DNA from: Duganella flavida
GTDB taxonomy: Bacteria; Pseudomonadota; Gammaproteobacteria; Burkholderiales; Burkholderiaceae_D
Direction: 5' to 3'
Length of the DNA stretch: 64,000 bases
NCBI RefSeq assembly: GCF_009857445.1
Contig: NZ_WWCN01000009.1
Location: forward strand, 124,001-188,000
Below the pieces are notes generated by a model. That model was not told where the DNA came from. It did not search any database and saw only the letters and a program-made list of their open reading frames with translations. Below, piece by piece: positions 45,221 to 57,138 of this stretch. Each line of letters opens with the position of its first letter. Position 1 is the first letter of the stretch. The position numbers and the translations under genes are program-made.

Positions 45221-46369
45221 ATGAAAATCATTAAACTGACGACCTACCGAGTTCCACCGCGCTGGATGCTGCTCAAAATCGAAACCGATGAAGGCGTCGT
45301 CGGCTGGGGTGAACCGGTCATCGAAGGCCGCGCCCGCACCGTAGAGACGGCGGTGCAGGAAATGGAACCGTACCTGATCGGCCAGGACCCATCGCGCATC
45401 AACGACCTGTGGCAGACCATGTACCGCGCCGGCTTCTACCGCGGCGGCGCCATCCTGATGAGCGCCATCGCCGGTATCGACCAGGCGCTGTGGGACATCA
45501 AAGGCAAGGTACTGGGCAAGCCCGTGTACGAACTGCTGGGCGGCCTGGTGCGCGACCGCATGAAGATGTACAGCTGGGTGGGTGGCGATCGTCCGTCCGA
45601 CATCATCGAACAAATCCGCACGCTGCAAAAAGGCGGCTTCAATACCTTCAAGATGAACGGCACCGAGGAACTGGGCATGCTGGATACGTCGGCCAAGGTC
45701 GATGAAGCCGTGCGCCGCGTCGCTGAAATCCGCGAAGCCTTCGGCACCACCATCGAATTCGGCCTGGACTTCCACGGCCGCGTGGCCGCACCAATGGCCA
45801 AGACCCTGCTGCGCGAGCTGGAACAGTTCCGCCCACTGTTCGTGGAAGAACCGGTGCTGGCCGAGCAGGCAGAATACTACCCTCGCCTGGCCGAGATGAC
45901 CTCCATCCCGCTGGCCGCGGGTGAACGCATGTACTCGCGTTTCGAATTCAAGAACGTGTTTGCGGCCGGTGGCCTGTCGATCGTGCAGCCGGACCTGTCG
46001 CACGCTGGCGGCATCACCGAGTGCCTGAAAATCGCATCGATGGCCGAAGCCTACGACATCACGCTGGCGCCGCACTGCCCGCTGGGTCCTGTGGCGCTGG
46101 CAGCCTGCTTGCACGTCGACTTCGTGTCGTACAACGCCGTGCTGCAAGAGCAAAGCATGGGCATTCACTACAACAAGGGCGGCGAACTGCTCGACTATGT
46201 GGTGAACAAGGAAGACTTCAAGATCGTCGATGGCTTCTGCAACCCGCTGCCGAAACCAGGCCTGGGCGTGGTGGTAGACGAAGAGCGCGTGATCGAAGCC
46301 AGCAAGAACGCTCCTGACTGGCGCAACCCAGTCTGGCGTCACGAAGATGGCAGCGTCGCCGAATGGTAA
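45221..46369 (+). CDS. dgoD: D-galactonate dehydratase
   Basis: 382 aa, enolase superfamily. Motifs in order: [27 protein letters not shown] (metal Asp and catalytic His), [17 protein letters not shown] and LAPHCPLGP (catalytic His). These fit galactonate dehydratase closely. It converts D-galactonate to 2-dehydro-3-deoxygalactonate. It heads a plus-strand operon with GH35, araFGH and an SDR. Close relatives act on other sugar acids, but dgoK and dgoA in the same region support galactonate. Confidence 0.94.
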   Translation: MKIIKLTTYRVPPRWMLLKIETDEGVVGWGEPVIEGRARTVETAVQEMEPYLIGQDPSRINDLWQTMYRAGFYRGGAILMSAIAGIDQALWDIKGKVLGKPVYELLGGLVRDRMKMYSWVGGDRPSDIIEQIRTLQKGGFNTFKMNGTEELGMLDTSAKVDEAVRRVAEIREAFGTTIEFGLDFHGRVAAPMAKTLLRELEQFRPLFVEEPVLAEQAEYYPRLAEMTSIPLAAGERMYSRFEFKNVFAAGGLSIVQPDLSHAGGITECLKIASMAEAYDITLAPHCPLGPVALAACLHVDFVSYNAVLQEQSMGIHYNKGGELLDYVVNKEDFKIVDGFCNPLPKPGLGVVVDEERVIEASKNAPDWRNPVWRHEDGSVAEW

Positions 46370-46429
46370 GCAAATAAGCAGATAAGCAAATAATCAGCTA
46401 AATAATATAAAAAATATCCGGAGACACGC

Positions 46430-48961
46430 ATGGCCATTCCCTTCCGCCGCAAAACTCGCGCGGCGCTGATCGCTGGCGTCCTGGCGGCAGGCGCCGTTGG
46501 CGCCGATACGCTGACCATCGATGCCAGCGCCCCTACTCCTGCACCACTGAAAGCTGCGCTGCGTCTCGGTAGCGCTGTCGCTCCCAACGGCGACACGCTC
46601 GGCGCCAACGCCCGCTACCTGACCCGCAACGGCGCCCCGTGGCTGCCGGTGATGGGCGAATTCCACTACACCCGCACGCCCGCTACGCAGTGGGAAGCAG
46701 AGCTGCGCAAGATGAAGGCGGCCGGCATCGACATCGTTGCCAGCTACGTCATCTGGAATCATCACGAGGAAGTGGAAGGACAATTCAACTGGTCGGGCAA
46801 CCGCGACCTGCGCCGCTTTGTGCAACTGGCCACCAAGGCCGGCCTGGATGTAGTGGTGCGCGTCGGTCCATGGGCGCACGCGGAAGTGCGTTACGGCGGC
46901 GTGCCGGATTGGGTGGTCAATTCGATGCCAACCCGCTCTAATGATCCGCAGTACATGGTATTCGTCGAGCGCCTGTATGGCCAGATCGGCCAGCAGCTGA
47001 AAGGCCAGCTGTGGAAAGACGGCGGCCGCGTGATTGGCGTGCAGCTTGAAAACGAATACAACATCGATGGTCCCGGCAAAGGCATCGCCCACATCGCTGC
47101 GCTGAAAAAGCTGGCGCTGAAGGCGGGCATGGATGTCCCTTATTACACCGTGACGGGCTGGGACGGCACGATTTATCCGACTGGCGAAGTGACGCCGGTG
47201 TTCGGCGGCTATCCTGATGAGCCTTGGGGTGTGAGCACCAAAGAGCTGCCACCAAAAGAGACTTACGCCTTCCGCTTCGACACGCGCGTCAGTGGCGACC
47301 TTGGTGCGCAGACTGCGGCACATGCGCCGGGTACTGCGGAAACCGACAAGGATGTAACGCCATTTCTCGGCGCTGAATACGGCGCAGGTTTGCCGTTCAT
47401 GTATCGCCGCCGCACGGTGGTATCGGCGGACGATATCGCGTCCATGCTGCCGGTGCAACTGGGCTCCGGCGTGAACCTGATGGGCTATTACATGTTCCAC
47501 GGCGGCCGCAATCCGCTGAGCCTCGGCGGTTCGGGCATGGAAGAAAGCACGCTCAGTGGCGGCTATAACGACACCACCATGATCAGCTACGACTTCCAGG
47601 CGCCACTTGGCCCGGATGGCCAGCAGCGCAAGGTGCTGGAGAAACTGCGTCCCTATCATTTGTTCCTGCACGATTTCGGTTCGCGCCTGGCGCCGATGAC
47701 GGTACGCAAGCCGGCAGTATCGCCAGCGACGCCGGATGATCTGGCGACTGCGCGCTTTGCAGTACGCAGTGAAGGTGATCGTGGTTTCCTGTTTGTGAAT
47801 AATCACGTGCGCCAGTATCCGATGGCGGCGCAGAAGGCGACGCAGTTTGCGGTCAAGCTGCAAGGCCAGAGCGTTACGCTGCCAAGCAAGCCGGTTGATA
47901 TCGCCGATGGTGCGTACTTCATCTGGCCTTTGAATCTGGATCTGGATGGCACCAATCTGGACTACGCCACCGCGCAGCCATTGACGCTGCTGGATCAAGG
48001 CAAGGCAGGCGTGGTCGCGGTATTCGCCGCCAGCGCCAATGTGCCAGTCGAGCTGTCGTTCGATGCTGGCGCGAAGATCAGCGCACCGGGCGCGCAAATC
48101 GCTACGGTGGCTGGCAAGACGCTGGTCACCGGCGTGCAGCCGGGTGCTGGCGCCGCCGTCACCGTGCAGCGCGACGGCAAGCGACCATTGACCATCGTCG
48201 TGCTGACGACTGAACAATCGCAGCAACTGAGCGTGGTGCAGCTGGCCGGCCAACGCCGCCTGCTGCTGTCGGCAGACCAGGCCTACGTGGACGGCAACGC
48301 GCTGCAACTGCGCTCCGTCGGCGATAGCAAATTCCGCTTCGCGGTCTATCCAGCGCTGACCAGCGCGCCAAAAGCCACCACCACTGCCGCCGCATGGACC
48401 ACTGCATCCCGCGCGACCGGTGCGGCGAGCGACGCGCAGTCCGCGCCCGTGGCCGTGCGCGCAACCGGTAACGATGGCATCTTCCAGGCCTTCGAAGCTG
48501 TTCTGCCAAGCCACGAAGTAAAAGCCAGCATCACGCAAACGCGCGCCGCACAGGAGGCCGCGCCGATCACCATCGGCGGCACCGCCAAAGCAGCAATCCA
48601 GCCGCTGCCGGAAAACTTCAAAGCCGCTGCTGCATGGCAAATCAACATCCCGCGCGAACAGCTGAAAGGCCTCGACGACGCCCTGCTGCAAATCGACTTC
48701 GTCGGCGACATCGGCCGCCTGTACTCCGGCACCCGCCTGCTGGACGACTGGTACTACAGCGGATATCAATGGCAATTCGGCCTGCGCCAGCAAGCGGCGC
48801 TGCTCGACCAGCCACTGACCGTCTCCGTGCTGCCGCTGCGCGCAGACGCCCCGATCTACCTGCCTAAAGAGGCACGCCCCAACTTCGGCAGCGAACAACA
48901 GATGGCAACCGTGCGCGGCGTGACCGTGATCCCGGTGTATCAACTACGTATCACCCCATAA
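46430..48961 (+). CDS. GH35 beta-galactosidase, exported
   Basis: 843 aa with an N-terminal signal (AAGAVGA). The TIM barrel has LPVMGEFHYTR, the acid/base Glu 209 in QLENEYN and the nucleophile Glu 316 in LGAEYGAG; beta-sandwich domains follow to the end. It removes terminal beta-galactose from galactan or galactosides in the periplasm or outside. It lies 60 bases after dgoD and 31 before araF in the same direction. Confidence 0.93.
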   Translation: MAIPFRRKTRAALIAGVLAAGAVGADTLTIDASAPTPAPLKAALRLGSAVAPNGDTLGANARYLTRNGAPWLPVMGEFHYTRTPATQWEAELRKMKAAGIDIVASYVIWNHHEEVEGQFNWSGNRDLRRFVQLATKAGLDVVVRVGPWAHAEVRYGGVPDWVVNSMPTRSNDPQYMVFVERLYGQIGQQLKGQLWKDGGRVIGVQLENEYNIDGPGKGIAHIAALKKLALKAGMDVPYYTVTGWDGTIYPTGEVTPVFGGYPDEPWGVSTKELPPKETYAFRFDTRVSGDLGAQTAAHAPGTAETDKDVTPFLGAEYGAGLPFMYRRRTVVSADDIASMLPVQLGSGVNLMGYYMFHGGRNPLSLGGSGMEESTLSGGYNDTTMISYDFQAPLGPDGQQRKVLEKLRPYHLFLHDFGSRLAPMTVRKPAVSPATPDDLATARFAVRSEGDRGFLFVNNHVRQYPMAAQKATQFAVKLQGQSVTLPSKPVDIADGAYFIWPLNLDLDGTNLDYATAQPLTLLDQGKAGVVAVFAASANVPVELSFDAGAKISAPGAQIATVAGKTLVTGVQPGAGAAVTVQRDGKRPLTIVVLTTEQSQQLSVVQLAGQRRLLLSADQAYVDGNALQLRSVGDSKFRFAVYPALTSAPKATTTAAAWTTASRATGAASDAQSAPVAVRATGNDGIFQAFEAVLPSHEVKASITQTRAAQEAAPITIGGTAKAAIQPLPENFKAAAAWQINIPREQLKGLDDALLQIDFVGDIGRLYSGTRLLDDWYYSGYQWQFGLRQQAALLDQPLTVSVLPLRADAPIYLPKEARPNFGSEQQMATVRGVTVIPVYQLRITP

Positions 48962-48992
48962 AAAAATATGAATACCACAATGGAGACTCAAC

Positions 48993-49964
48993 ATGAAACG
49001 TACCTTGCTGGCAGTTGCGGCGCTTTGCGCCGTGACCTTCGCCCACGCCGCTGACCCGGTAAAAATCGGCTTCCTCGTCAAGCAGGCGGAGGAACCGTGG
49101 TTTCAGGATGAATGGCGCTACGCCGAAGTGGCCGCCAAAGAAAAAGGCTTTGCGCTGGTGAAGATCGGCATCCCCAACGGCGAGAAGACGATGGCCGCCA
49201 TCGACAATCTCGCCGCGCAAAAAGCCCAAGGCTTTGTGATCTGCGCGCCCGACGTCAAACTGGGCAAGGCCATCGAGCGCGCCGCCAAACGCAATAACCT
49301 GAAGGTCGTCTCGGTTGACGACCGTCTGGTAGATGGCAGCGGCAAGCCGATTGAATCGATCCCGCACATGGGTATCTCCGGCTACCAGATCGGCAAGCAG
49401 GTCGGCGAAGGCATCATCGCCGAAATCAAGGCACGCAAGTGGAATATGGCCGACGTGGGCGCCATTCGCGTCGCCTACGACCAGCTGCCGACTGCGAAAG
49501 AACGTACCACGGGCGCCATCGACGCGCTGAAAGCCGCCGGCTTCCCGGCCGCAAACATCATCGACGCACCGCAAGCCAAGACCGATACCGAGAACGCCTT
49601 CAACGCCGCCAATATTGCGCTGACCAAGAACGCCAGGTTCAAATACTGGGTCGCCGTTGGCTTGAACGATGAAGCGGTGCTGGGCGCTGTACGTGCTGCT
49701 GAAGGCCGCGGCATCAAGGCCGACAGCATGATCGGCATCGGCATCGGCGGCGCCAAAGCAGCAGAAAATGAACTGAACAAGCCAGCAGTCACCGCCTTCT
49801 TTGGTTCGGTGCTGATCAGCGCGAAGGAGCACGGTTATCAAACCTCCGTCAACCTGGTCAACTGGATCAACGGCAAAGCCACGCCGCCGGCGGAAGTACT
49901 GACGAAAGGTATGTTGATGACCCGCGCCAATCAGGCCGAGGTCCGCAAAGCGATGGGCCTGTGA
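48993..49964 (+). CDS. araF: L-arabinose/galactose-type ABC binding protein (AraF-like)
   Basis: 323 aa with a signal peptide (FAHA). The mature part follows E. coli AraF closely in pattern ([31 protein letters not shown]; [16 protein letters not shown]). AraF proteins bind L-arabinose and D-galactose. Since all catabolic genes nearby handle galactose and none is for arabinose, galactose is a probable physiological ligand. GGAGA upstream of the ATG. Next gene araG starts after one base. Confidence 0.92.
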   Translation: MKRTLLAVAALCAVTFAHAADPVKIGFLVKQAEEPWFQDEWRYAEVAAKEKGFALVKIGIPNGEKTMAAIDNLAAQKAQGFVICAPDVKLGKAIERAAKRNNLKVVSVDDRLVDGSGKPIESIPHMGISGYQIGKQVGEGIIAEIKARKWNMADVGAIRVAYDQLPTAKERTTGAIDALKAAGFPAANIIDAPQAKTDTENAFNAANIALTKNARFKYWVAVGLNDEAVLGAVRAAEGRGIKADSMIGIGIGGAKAAENELNKPAVTAFFGSVLISAKEHGYQTSVNLVNWINGKATPPAEVLTKGMLMTRANQAEVRKAMGL

Positions 49965-49965
49965 T

Positions 49966-51492
49966 ATGGCCGCGTATCTGCAATTTGAGGAAGTCTGTAA
50001 ATTCTTCCCCGGCGTGAAGGCGCTGAATGGCGTGAGCTTCTCCGCTCACGCCGGGCAGGTGCACGGGCTGCTGGGCGAGAACGGCGCGGGCAAATCGACG
50101 CTGCTGAAAATCCTCGGCGGCCAGTACAAGACGGACGGCGGCCGCCTGCTGGTCGACGGCAAGGAGCGCCACTTCCACAGCGCCAAGGATGCCATCGCCG
50201 CCGGCATCGCCATCATTCATCAAGAACTTCAATATGTGCCTGAGTTGACGGTGGCGGAGAACGTGCTGCTCGGCCGCATGCCTACCCGTTTCGGCTTTCT
50301 GGACAAGGCACGCGCGCATCGCATCGTGGCGGAGAAGCTAGCGGCGATTGGCGTTGACCTGTCGCCGTCCGCGCGCCTGGCTGATTTGTCGATCGCGCAG
50401 CGGCAGATGGTGGAGATCTGCAAGGCCATCATGCAGGACGCGCAGGTGATTGCGTTCGATGAACCGACATCCTCCCTGTCGCACCGCGAGACCGAAATCC
50501 TGTTCCGCCTCGTGAAAGAGCTGCGTGCCGATGGCCGCACGCTGATCTACATCTCGCACCGGCTGGAAGAACTGTATGAGCTGTGCGACGCCTGCACCAT
50601 CTTCCGCGATGGCCGCAAGATCGTTACGTATGATGTGATGGCCGACGTACCACGCGAGCGCCTGATCAGCGATATGGTGGGCCGTGAACTGTCCGACATT
50701 TACGATTACCGTGAACGCTTGCATGGCGAAGTACGCCTGCAGGTACAGGGCCTCAATGGCAAGCATGTGAAAGGGCCGCAGAGTTTTGAGGTACATCGAG
50801 GGGAGGTGCTGGGCTTCTTCGGCCTCGTTGGTGCGGGACGCAGCGAGTTAATGCGCCTGCTGTACAACGCCGATGGACGCTCCGGCGGCACGGTGCTGCT
50901 GGATCGGATGCCCGTCGCAACAGGCGGTCCAGCCGATGCGATTGCGGCCGGCATCGTACTGTGCCCGGAGGACCGCAAGGAGCAAGGCATCCTCGCTACT
51001 GCTTCGGTAGCGGAGAACATCAACATCAGTGTGCGCCGCAATGATTTGCGCGGCGGCTTGTTCTTGCGGCACAAGCAGGAGGCAATGCTGGCCGATGAAT
51101 TCATCGCGCGCCTGCGCATCAAGACGCCGAATCGCCAGCAGGAGATACGCTTGCTCTCAGGCGGCAACCAGCAAAAAGTGATCCTCGCACGCTGGCTGGC
51201 GGAGCCGGGACTCAAGGTGCTGATACTCGATGAGCCGACGCGCGGTATCGACGTCGGCGCCAAGAACGATATCTATCGCATCATCCATGAAGTGGCGGAA
51301 CGCGGCTGCTGCGTGATTGTGATTTCGAGCGAGCTGCCGGAAGTACTGGGCATCTCGGACCGCGTGATCGTCATGCGCGAAGGTGAAATCTGCGGCGAAC
51401 TCCCGCGCGAGCGAGCCAACGAAACCGAAGTCCTGCGCCTCGCCTTGCCCGACGCGGTCGTGCCACAACTTAAAGAACGGAGCATCGCATGA
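49966..51492 (+). CDS. araG: Sugar ABC transporter ATPase (AraG-like)
   Basis: 508 aa with two ABC domains: Walker [10 protein letters not shown] at 37-45, Walker [13 protein letters not shown] in the first, and [15 protein letters not shown] with [20 protein letters not shown] in the second. The second Walker A is degenerate (GLVGAGRSE), as is normal for monosaccharide ATPases of the CUT2 class. It powers import of the sugar bound by AraF. It overlaps araH by 4 bases. Confidence 0.94.
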   Translation: MAAYLQFEEVCKFFPGVKALNGVSFSAHAGQVHGLLGENGAGKSTLLKILGGQYKTDGGRLLVDGKERHFHSAKDAIAAGIAIIHQELQYVPELTVAENVLLGRMPTRFGFLDKARAHRIVAEKLAAIGVDLSPSARLADLSIAQRQMVEICKAIMQDAQVIAFDEPTSSLSHRETEILFRLVKELRADGRTLIYISHRLEELYELCDACTIFRDGRKIVTYDVMADVPRERLISDMVGRELSDIYDYRERLHGEVRLQVQGLNGKHVKGPQSFEVHRGEVLGFFGLVGAGRSELMRLLYNADGRSGGTVLLDRMPVATGGPADAIAAGIVLCPEDRKEQGILATASVAENINISVRRNDLRGGLFLRHKQEAMLADEFIARLRIKTPNRQQEIRLLSGGNQQKVILARWLAEPGLKVLILDEPTRGIDVGAKNDIYRIIHEVAERGCCVIVISSELPEVLGISDRVIVMREGEICGELPRERANETEVLRLALPDAVVPQLKERSIA

Positions 51493-52469
51493 GTATCTCG
51501 CAAATGAATCCTGCCGCTGCGGCCGCGCCGCTGGTATCGCGCCAGTGGCTGTCTGAATACAGCATGCCGTTGGCCTACGTCTTCCTGTTCGCCATCCTGT
51601 CGGCCACTGTTGAAAACTTCTTCTCGCTGACCAACGTCATCGGCTTGATGCTCTCGGTCGCACAAATCGGCATGGTGGCCTGCACCATGATGCTATGCCT
51701 TGCCTCGCGCGATTTCGACCTGTCGGTCGGCTCCACCATCGCCTTCGCCGGCGTACTGGGCGCCATCGTGCTGGAACACAGTGGCAGCGTCACGCTGGCC
51801 GTCGCTGCGGGCCTCGGCGCCGGTGCCTTGATCGGCGCCTTGAACGGCGTCCTGATCGCCTACCTGCGCGTGAACGCCCTGATCGCCACACTGGCCACCA
51901 TGCTGATGGTACGTGGCCTTGCCTTCATCGTCTCCAAAGGCCAAGCCGTCGGTATCAACGACGACAGCTTCATCGACTTCGGCGACTCCCGCATCTTCGG
52001 CCTGCCACTGCCGGTGCTGGTAGCGGGCACCTGCTTCATCGTATTCGGCATCCTGCTCAACCAGACCGTCTTCGGCCGCAACACGCTGGCCATCGGCGGC
52101 AATCCGGAGGCGGCGCGGCTGGCTGGCGTACGCGTCGAACGCCTGCGCGTGTGGATCTTCCTGCTGCAAGGTCTGGTGACCGCGATGGCGGGCCTGATCC
52201 TCGCCTCGCGCATCACCAGTGGCCAGCCGAATGCAGCGCAAGGCTTTGAGCTGGACGTGATCTCGGCCTGCGTGCTGGGTGGCGTCTCGCTCCAGGGCGG
52301 CAAGGCGCGCATCTTCGGTGTGCTGATCGGCGTACTGATTATGGGCACCGTCGAAAACGTCATGAACCTGCTCGACGTCGACGCCTTCTACCAATACCTG
52401 ATGCGCGGCGTGATCCTGCTGCTGGCCGTCTTGTTAGATCAATTGAAAACCCGCGGCGAACGCCGTTAA
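51489..52469 (+). CDS. araH: Sugar ABC transporter permease (AraH-like)
   Basis: 326 aa with about ten membrane helices; the CUT2 permease patterns [43 protein letters not shown] and [29 protein letters not shown] are all present. It forms the inner-membrane channel for the AraFG system. Its start overlaps araG; the SDR gene follows after 16 bases. Confidence 0.94.
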   Translation: MSISQMNPAAAAAPLVSRQWLSEYSMPLAYVFLFAILSATVENFFSLTNVIGLMLSVAQIGMVACTMMLCLASRDFDLSVGSTIAFAGVLGAIVLEHSGSVTLAVAAGLGAGALIGALNGVLIAYLRVNALIATLATMLMVRGLAFIVSKGQAVGINDDSFIDFGDSRIFGLPLPVLVAGTCFIVFGILLNQTVFGRNTLAIGGNPEAARLAGVRVERLRVWIFLLQGLVTAMAGLILASRITSGQPNAAQGFELDVISACVLGGVSLQGGKARIFGVLIGVLIMGTVENVMNLLDVDAFYQYLMRGVILLLAVLLDQLKTRGERR

Positions 52470-52485
52470 AACTGTAGGAGTAGTA

Positions 52486-53259
52486 ATGTCTGAACGCCTG
52501 AAAGGCAAAGTCGCCATCGTCACTGGATCCACCCAAGGCATCGGCCTCGCCATCGCGCGACGCTTTGCCGCCGAAGGTGCGATGGTCACCCTCAACAGCC
52601 ACCGCGAAGGCGACGCGGCCCGCGACATCACCGCAGAACTGGGCCCGGAGCGCAGCCTGTTCGTGCATGCCGACGTCGCCGACCGCGCCGCGATGGAAGC
52701 GCTGGCCGCGCGCACCATCGAACGTTTCGGCAAAGTGGATATCCTCATCAACAACGCCGGCATGAACGTGTTCGACGATCCACTGGCGCTGAGCGAAGAA
52801 GACTGGAAGCGCTGCTTCGCGGTTGACCTGGAAGGCGCATGGAACGGCGCGCGCGCCGTGCTGCCATCGATGCTGGCCCAAGGCGCGGGCAGCATCGTCA
52901 ACATCGCCTCGGTCCACGGCCACAAAATCATCCCCGGCTGCTTCCCCTACCCGGTCGCCAAGCACGCGCTGATCGGCATGACGCGCGCATTGGGCCTTGA
53001 ATATGCGGCACGCGGCATCCGCGTCAACTCCATCTCGCCGGGCCTGATCGTCACCGACATGATCGAACGCCAGTTCGCCGCCTGCCCGGATCCGGCGGCC
53101 GAACGCGCCCGCCAGGCCGCCCTGCTGCCATGCAAGCGCCTGGGCAAACCAGAGGAAGTCGCCGCCACCGCCCTATTCCTCGCCAGCGACGAAGCTCCCT
53201 TCATCAACGCCACCGATATCCTGATCGACGGCGGCCGTTCCCAGCTCTATCACGAGTAA
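52486..53259 (+). CDS. SDR oxidoreductase, candidate galactose 1-dehydrogenase
   Basis: 257 aa classical SDR: TGSTQGIG (13-20), NNAG (89-92), catalytic Ser 142, Tyr 155 and Lys 159, and a C-terminal INATDILIDGG. It is last in the dgoD-GH35-araFGH operon. The region encodes every other step of galactose oxidation, so oxidation of D-galactose (or L-arabinose) to the lactone is the likely role. That is inference from context; SDR specificity cannot be read from sequence. Confidence 0.85.
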   Translation: MSERLKGKVAIVTGSTQGIGLAIARRFAAEGAMVTLNSHREGDAARDITAELGPERSLFVHADVADRAAMEALAARTIERFGKVDILINNAGMNVFDDPLALSEEDWKRCFAVDLEGAWNGARAVLPSMLAQGAGSIVNIASVHGHKIIPGCFPYPVAKHALIGMTRALGLEYAARGIRVNSISPGLIVTDMIERQFAACPDPAAERARQAALLPCKRLGKPEEVAATALFLASDEAPFINATDILIDGGRSQLYHE

Positions 53260-53274
53260 TATTTCCATTCTTGC

Positions 53275-53316
53275 CACGCCAAAGGTGCTTTTTTTGCCCC
53301 TTGGCGTGCCTTTTTT
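53275..53316 (+). terminator. Terminator of the dgoD operon
   Basis: CACGCCAA (53276-53283) pairs with TTGGCGTG (53301-53308) and is followed by CC and six T. It lies 16 bases after the SDR stop codon and separates this operon from groESL. Confidence 0.8.
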
Positions 53317-53338
53317 GCGCTTCCTCAAAGTGTTTGCC

Positions 53339-53367
53339 TTGAAATGGACCAAGGTCGTCCCTATAAT
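53339..53367 (+). promoter_or_regulatory. Sigma-70 promoter of groESL
   Basis: -35 TTGAAA (53339-53344), 17-base spacer, -10 TATAAT (53362-53367). The -10 box abuts the CIRCE element, so HrcA binding would block initiation. Confidence 0.8.
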
Positions 53368-53393
53368 TGGCACTCGTTAGGGAAGAGTGCTAA
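53367..53393. promoter_or_regulatory. CIRCE element (HrcA operator)
   Basis: TTGGCACTC-N9-GAGTGCTAA differs from the CIRCE consensus TTAGCACTC-N9-GAGTGCTAA at one base in the left arm. It is placed directly after the groESL -10 box. HrcA itself is not in the window. Confidence 0.93.
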
Positions 53394-53449
53394 CAGCACA
53401 CCCAACTACCAACATTTTGCACCATTGTTAAAAAACTAAGGAGTTTTGC

Positions 53450-53740
53450 ATGAACCTTCGCCCTTTGAACGATCGCGTTATCGTCAAACGTCTGGACCAA
53501 GAGACCAAAACTGCGTCCGGCCTGATCATCCCTGATGCCGCTGCTGAGAAGCCAGATCAAGGTGAAGTACTGGCCGTTGGCAATGGCAAGATCCTGGACG
53601 ACGGCAAAGTACGTCCGCTGGATGTCAAAGTGGGTGACCGCGTCCTGTTCGGCAAATACGCCGGCCAAACCGTTAAAGTCGACGGCCAGGAACTGATGGT
53701 CATGCGCGAAGAAGACATCATGGCGATCATCGTCAAGTAA
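53450..53740 (+). CDS. groES: Co-chaperonin GroES
   Basis: 96 aa, full length: [18 protein letters not shown], the mobile loop [18 protein letters not shown] and [18 protein letters not shown]. It caps GroEL during protein folding. A strong AAGGAG site lies before the ATG. groEL follows after 46 bases. Confidence 0.98.
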   Translation: MNLRPLNDRVIVKRLDQETKTASGLIIPDAAAEKPDQGEVLAVGNGKILDDGKVRPLDVKVGDRVLFGKYAGQTVKVDGQELMVMREEDIMAIIVK

Positions 53741-53765
53741 TTCTTGACCCACTGATCCCACCTAA

Positions 53766-55430
<1,665 letters not shown>

Positions 55431-55464
55431 TTCTGCCGGCCGGCTAACTTAGCCAGCTCTCTGA

Positions 55465-55499
55465 AAAGCCCGCAAGGCCTCGGCCGCGCGGGCTTTTTT
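55465..55499 (+). terminator. groESL terminator
   Basis: Stem AAAGCCCGC/GCGGGCTTT (55465-55473 with 55488-55496) with the T-run continuing to 55499; 35 bases after the groEL stop codon. Confidence 0.92.
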
Positions 55500-55519
55500 A
55501 CGTCTGTTAAACTTGCGGA

Positions 55520-56667
55520 ATGCCTAACGCCCGCCGCCGCTCCCTCATCGCCGCCAGCACTGCACATGCGGTACATGACGGTCTCACCGATCTCATTTAT
55601 GTTTTGCTGCCAATCTGGCAGGCCCAGTTCGCCATCAGCTACGCCATGATCGGCTTGCTGCGCGCTGCGTATTCGGGTGTGATGGCGAGCTTCCAGCTGC
55701 TGGCCAGCCGCTTGGCGCGACGTTGGGGACGTGAGCGCTTGCTCATTGGCGGCACGGCGCTGGCTGGTGTGGCCTATCTGATCGCCGGCCAAGCCGGCGG
55801 CCTCACCACCTTGCTGGTGGCGCTGATGCTGGGCGGCCTTGGCGCCAGCACGCAGCATCCGCTGGCCTCTTCGCTGGTGACCGATGCCCACGAAGCCGGT
55901 GGCGGCGTGAAAGAAGCGCTGGCCCAGTACAACTTTGCCGGTGATATCGGTAAGACCTTGATACCCGGCGCGGTAGGCTTGCTGCTGGTGGTAGTCAGCT
56001 GGCAAACCAGCGTGACCATGATCGGCGTGCTCGGCCTGGCAGCAGCGATGCTGCTGTGGTGGCTGATTCCCTCGACGCCACCGGCCCACGTACAGCATGC
56101 GGCCAAAGCTACTACCGGCAAAGGCTCGGTCAGCGGCCTGCGCGCGCTGCTGGCGACCGGCACACTGGACAGCACGGTGCGTATGGGCTTCCTCACTTTC
56201 CTGCCCTTCCTGTTGAAGAGCAAAGGCGCAGGCACGGCGGGCATCGGCATTGCGCTATCGCTGCTGTTTGTCGGCGGCGCGTTTGGCAAATTATTCTGCG
56301 GCTACCTCGGCGCGCGCATCGGCATGATGAAGACTGTGTGGGTGACCGAATCGATGACCTCGGTGCTGGTAGCCTTGGCCGTGTGGCTGCCGCTGACGGG
56401 CGTGATGGCGATGCTGCCGCTGCTGGGGCTGGCACTGAACGGCACGTCGTCCGTGCTGTATGGCGTGGTGCCCGAACTAGCCGCGCCGGGCAAACGCGAG
56501 CAAGCCTTCGCCTGGTTCTACACCGGCACCATCGGCGCCGGCGCCCTGTCGCCAGTCGTGTTTGGCAAGCTGGGGATGTGATGGGCGTATCGGTGGCCTT
56601 GCTGTCGCTGGCCGTGCTCATCCTCTTCACCCTGCCACTCGCGTGGCGCGTGCAAAAAGCACTCTGA
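55520..56667 (+). pseudogene. MFS transporter with a C-terminal frameshift
   Basis: The first frame gives 353 aa of a 12-helix MFS protein of the fosmidomycin-resistance-like type (AHAVHDGLTDLIYVLLPIW; GLGASTQHPLASSLVTDAHEAGGG) and stops at TGA 56579-56581 just after FGKLG. The -1 frame continues without a break as DVMGVSVALLSLAVLILFTLPLAWRVQKAL to TGA at 56665-56667, which supplies the missing last helix. Adding one G to the GGGG at 56572-56575 restores a single protein of about 382 aa. This is either a real frameshift or a base missed in a G-run. Confidence 0.75.
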
Positions 56668-56669
56668 GC

Positions 56670-57095
56670 TCAGGCGGTGTGGTAGAGCTCTTCGAGTTCT
56701 TCGCGGCGCGGGATGTCGGCCAAGTGGAGGATCAGGGTGGTGTTGAGCTCGTGCGCCGGATGGATGGCGCGGTGCTGGGCGAACCAGAAGGCTTCTTCCA
56801 AGTCTTCATCTTCATGCGCGGTGACGAACACGCGCTGCGCTTCCGGCACTTCTTCGTAGTTGACCGCTTCCTGCGCGGCGTCGTCGATCGCTTCGCGCCA
56901 TTGGTCGCAATCCTTGCCCCACGCCAGCGCATACATGCAGCCGGATTCGATCAGCCAGCGGCTGGTGTCCCACATCACGGTCTCGTGCACATCGGCCTCG
57001 ACCACGATAACGGCCTTGAACTGGCGCAGGCCTTCCAGCACCGGAAGGTCGCTGGAAGGAGAAAGATGAAGATATTTGACGGTGGAATTCAGCAT
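56670..57095 (-). CDS. Hypothetical acidic protein
   Basis: 141 aa from the ATG at 57095; the longer frame to 57152 overlaps the GH53 gene end. The sequence is acidic with a pattern of alternating strands and helices (FKAVIVVEADVHETVMWDTSRWLIESG; AEDEDLEEAFWFAQH-like) and no signal peptide. I do not recognise a named domain. It lies after GH53 on the same strand but outside the sugar theme. Confidence 0.65.
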   Translation of the reverse strand: MLNSTVKYLHLSPSSDLPVLEGLRQFKAVIVVEADVHETVMWDTSRWLIESGCMYALAWGKDCDQWREAIDDAAQEAVNYEEVPEAQRVFVTAHEDEDLEEAFWFAQHRAIHPAHELNTTLILHLADIPRREELEELYHTA

Positions 57096-57138
57096 TCCGG
57101 CATTCTCGCCGGATCTGCCGAATCCCGCAAGACAGGAC

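Noticed and set aside
46394..48943. 849-codon frame antisense to GH35
   Set aside because: Composition is that of a reverse-strand shadow and GH35 motifs are intact on the plus strand.
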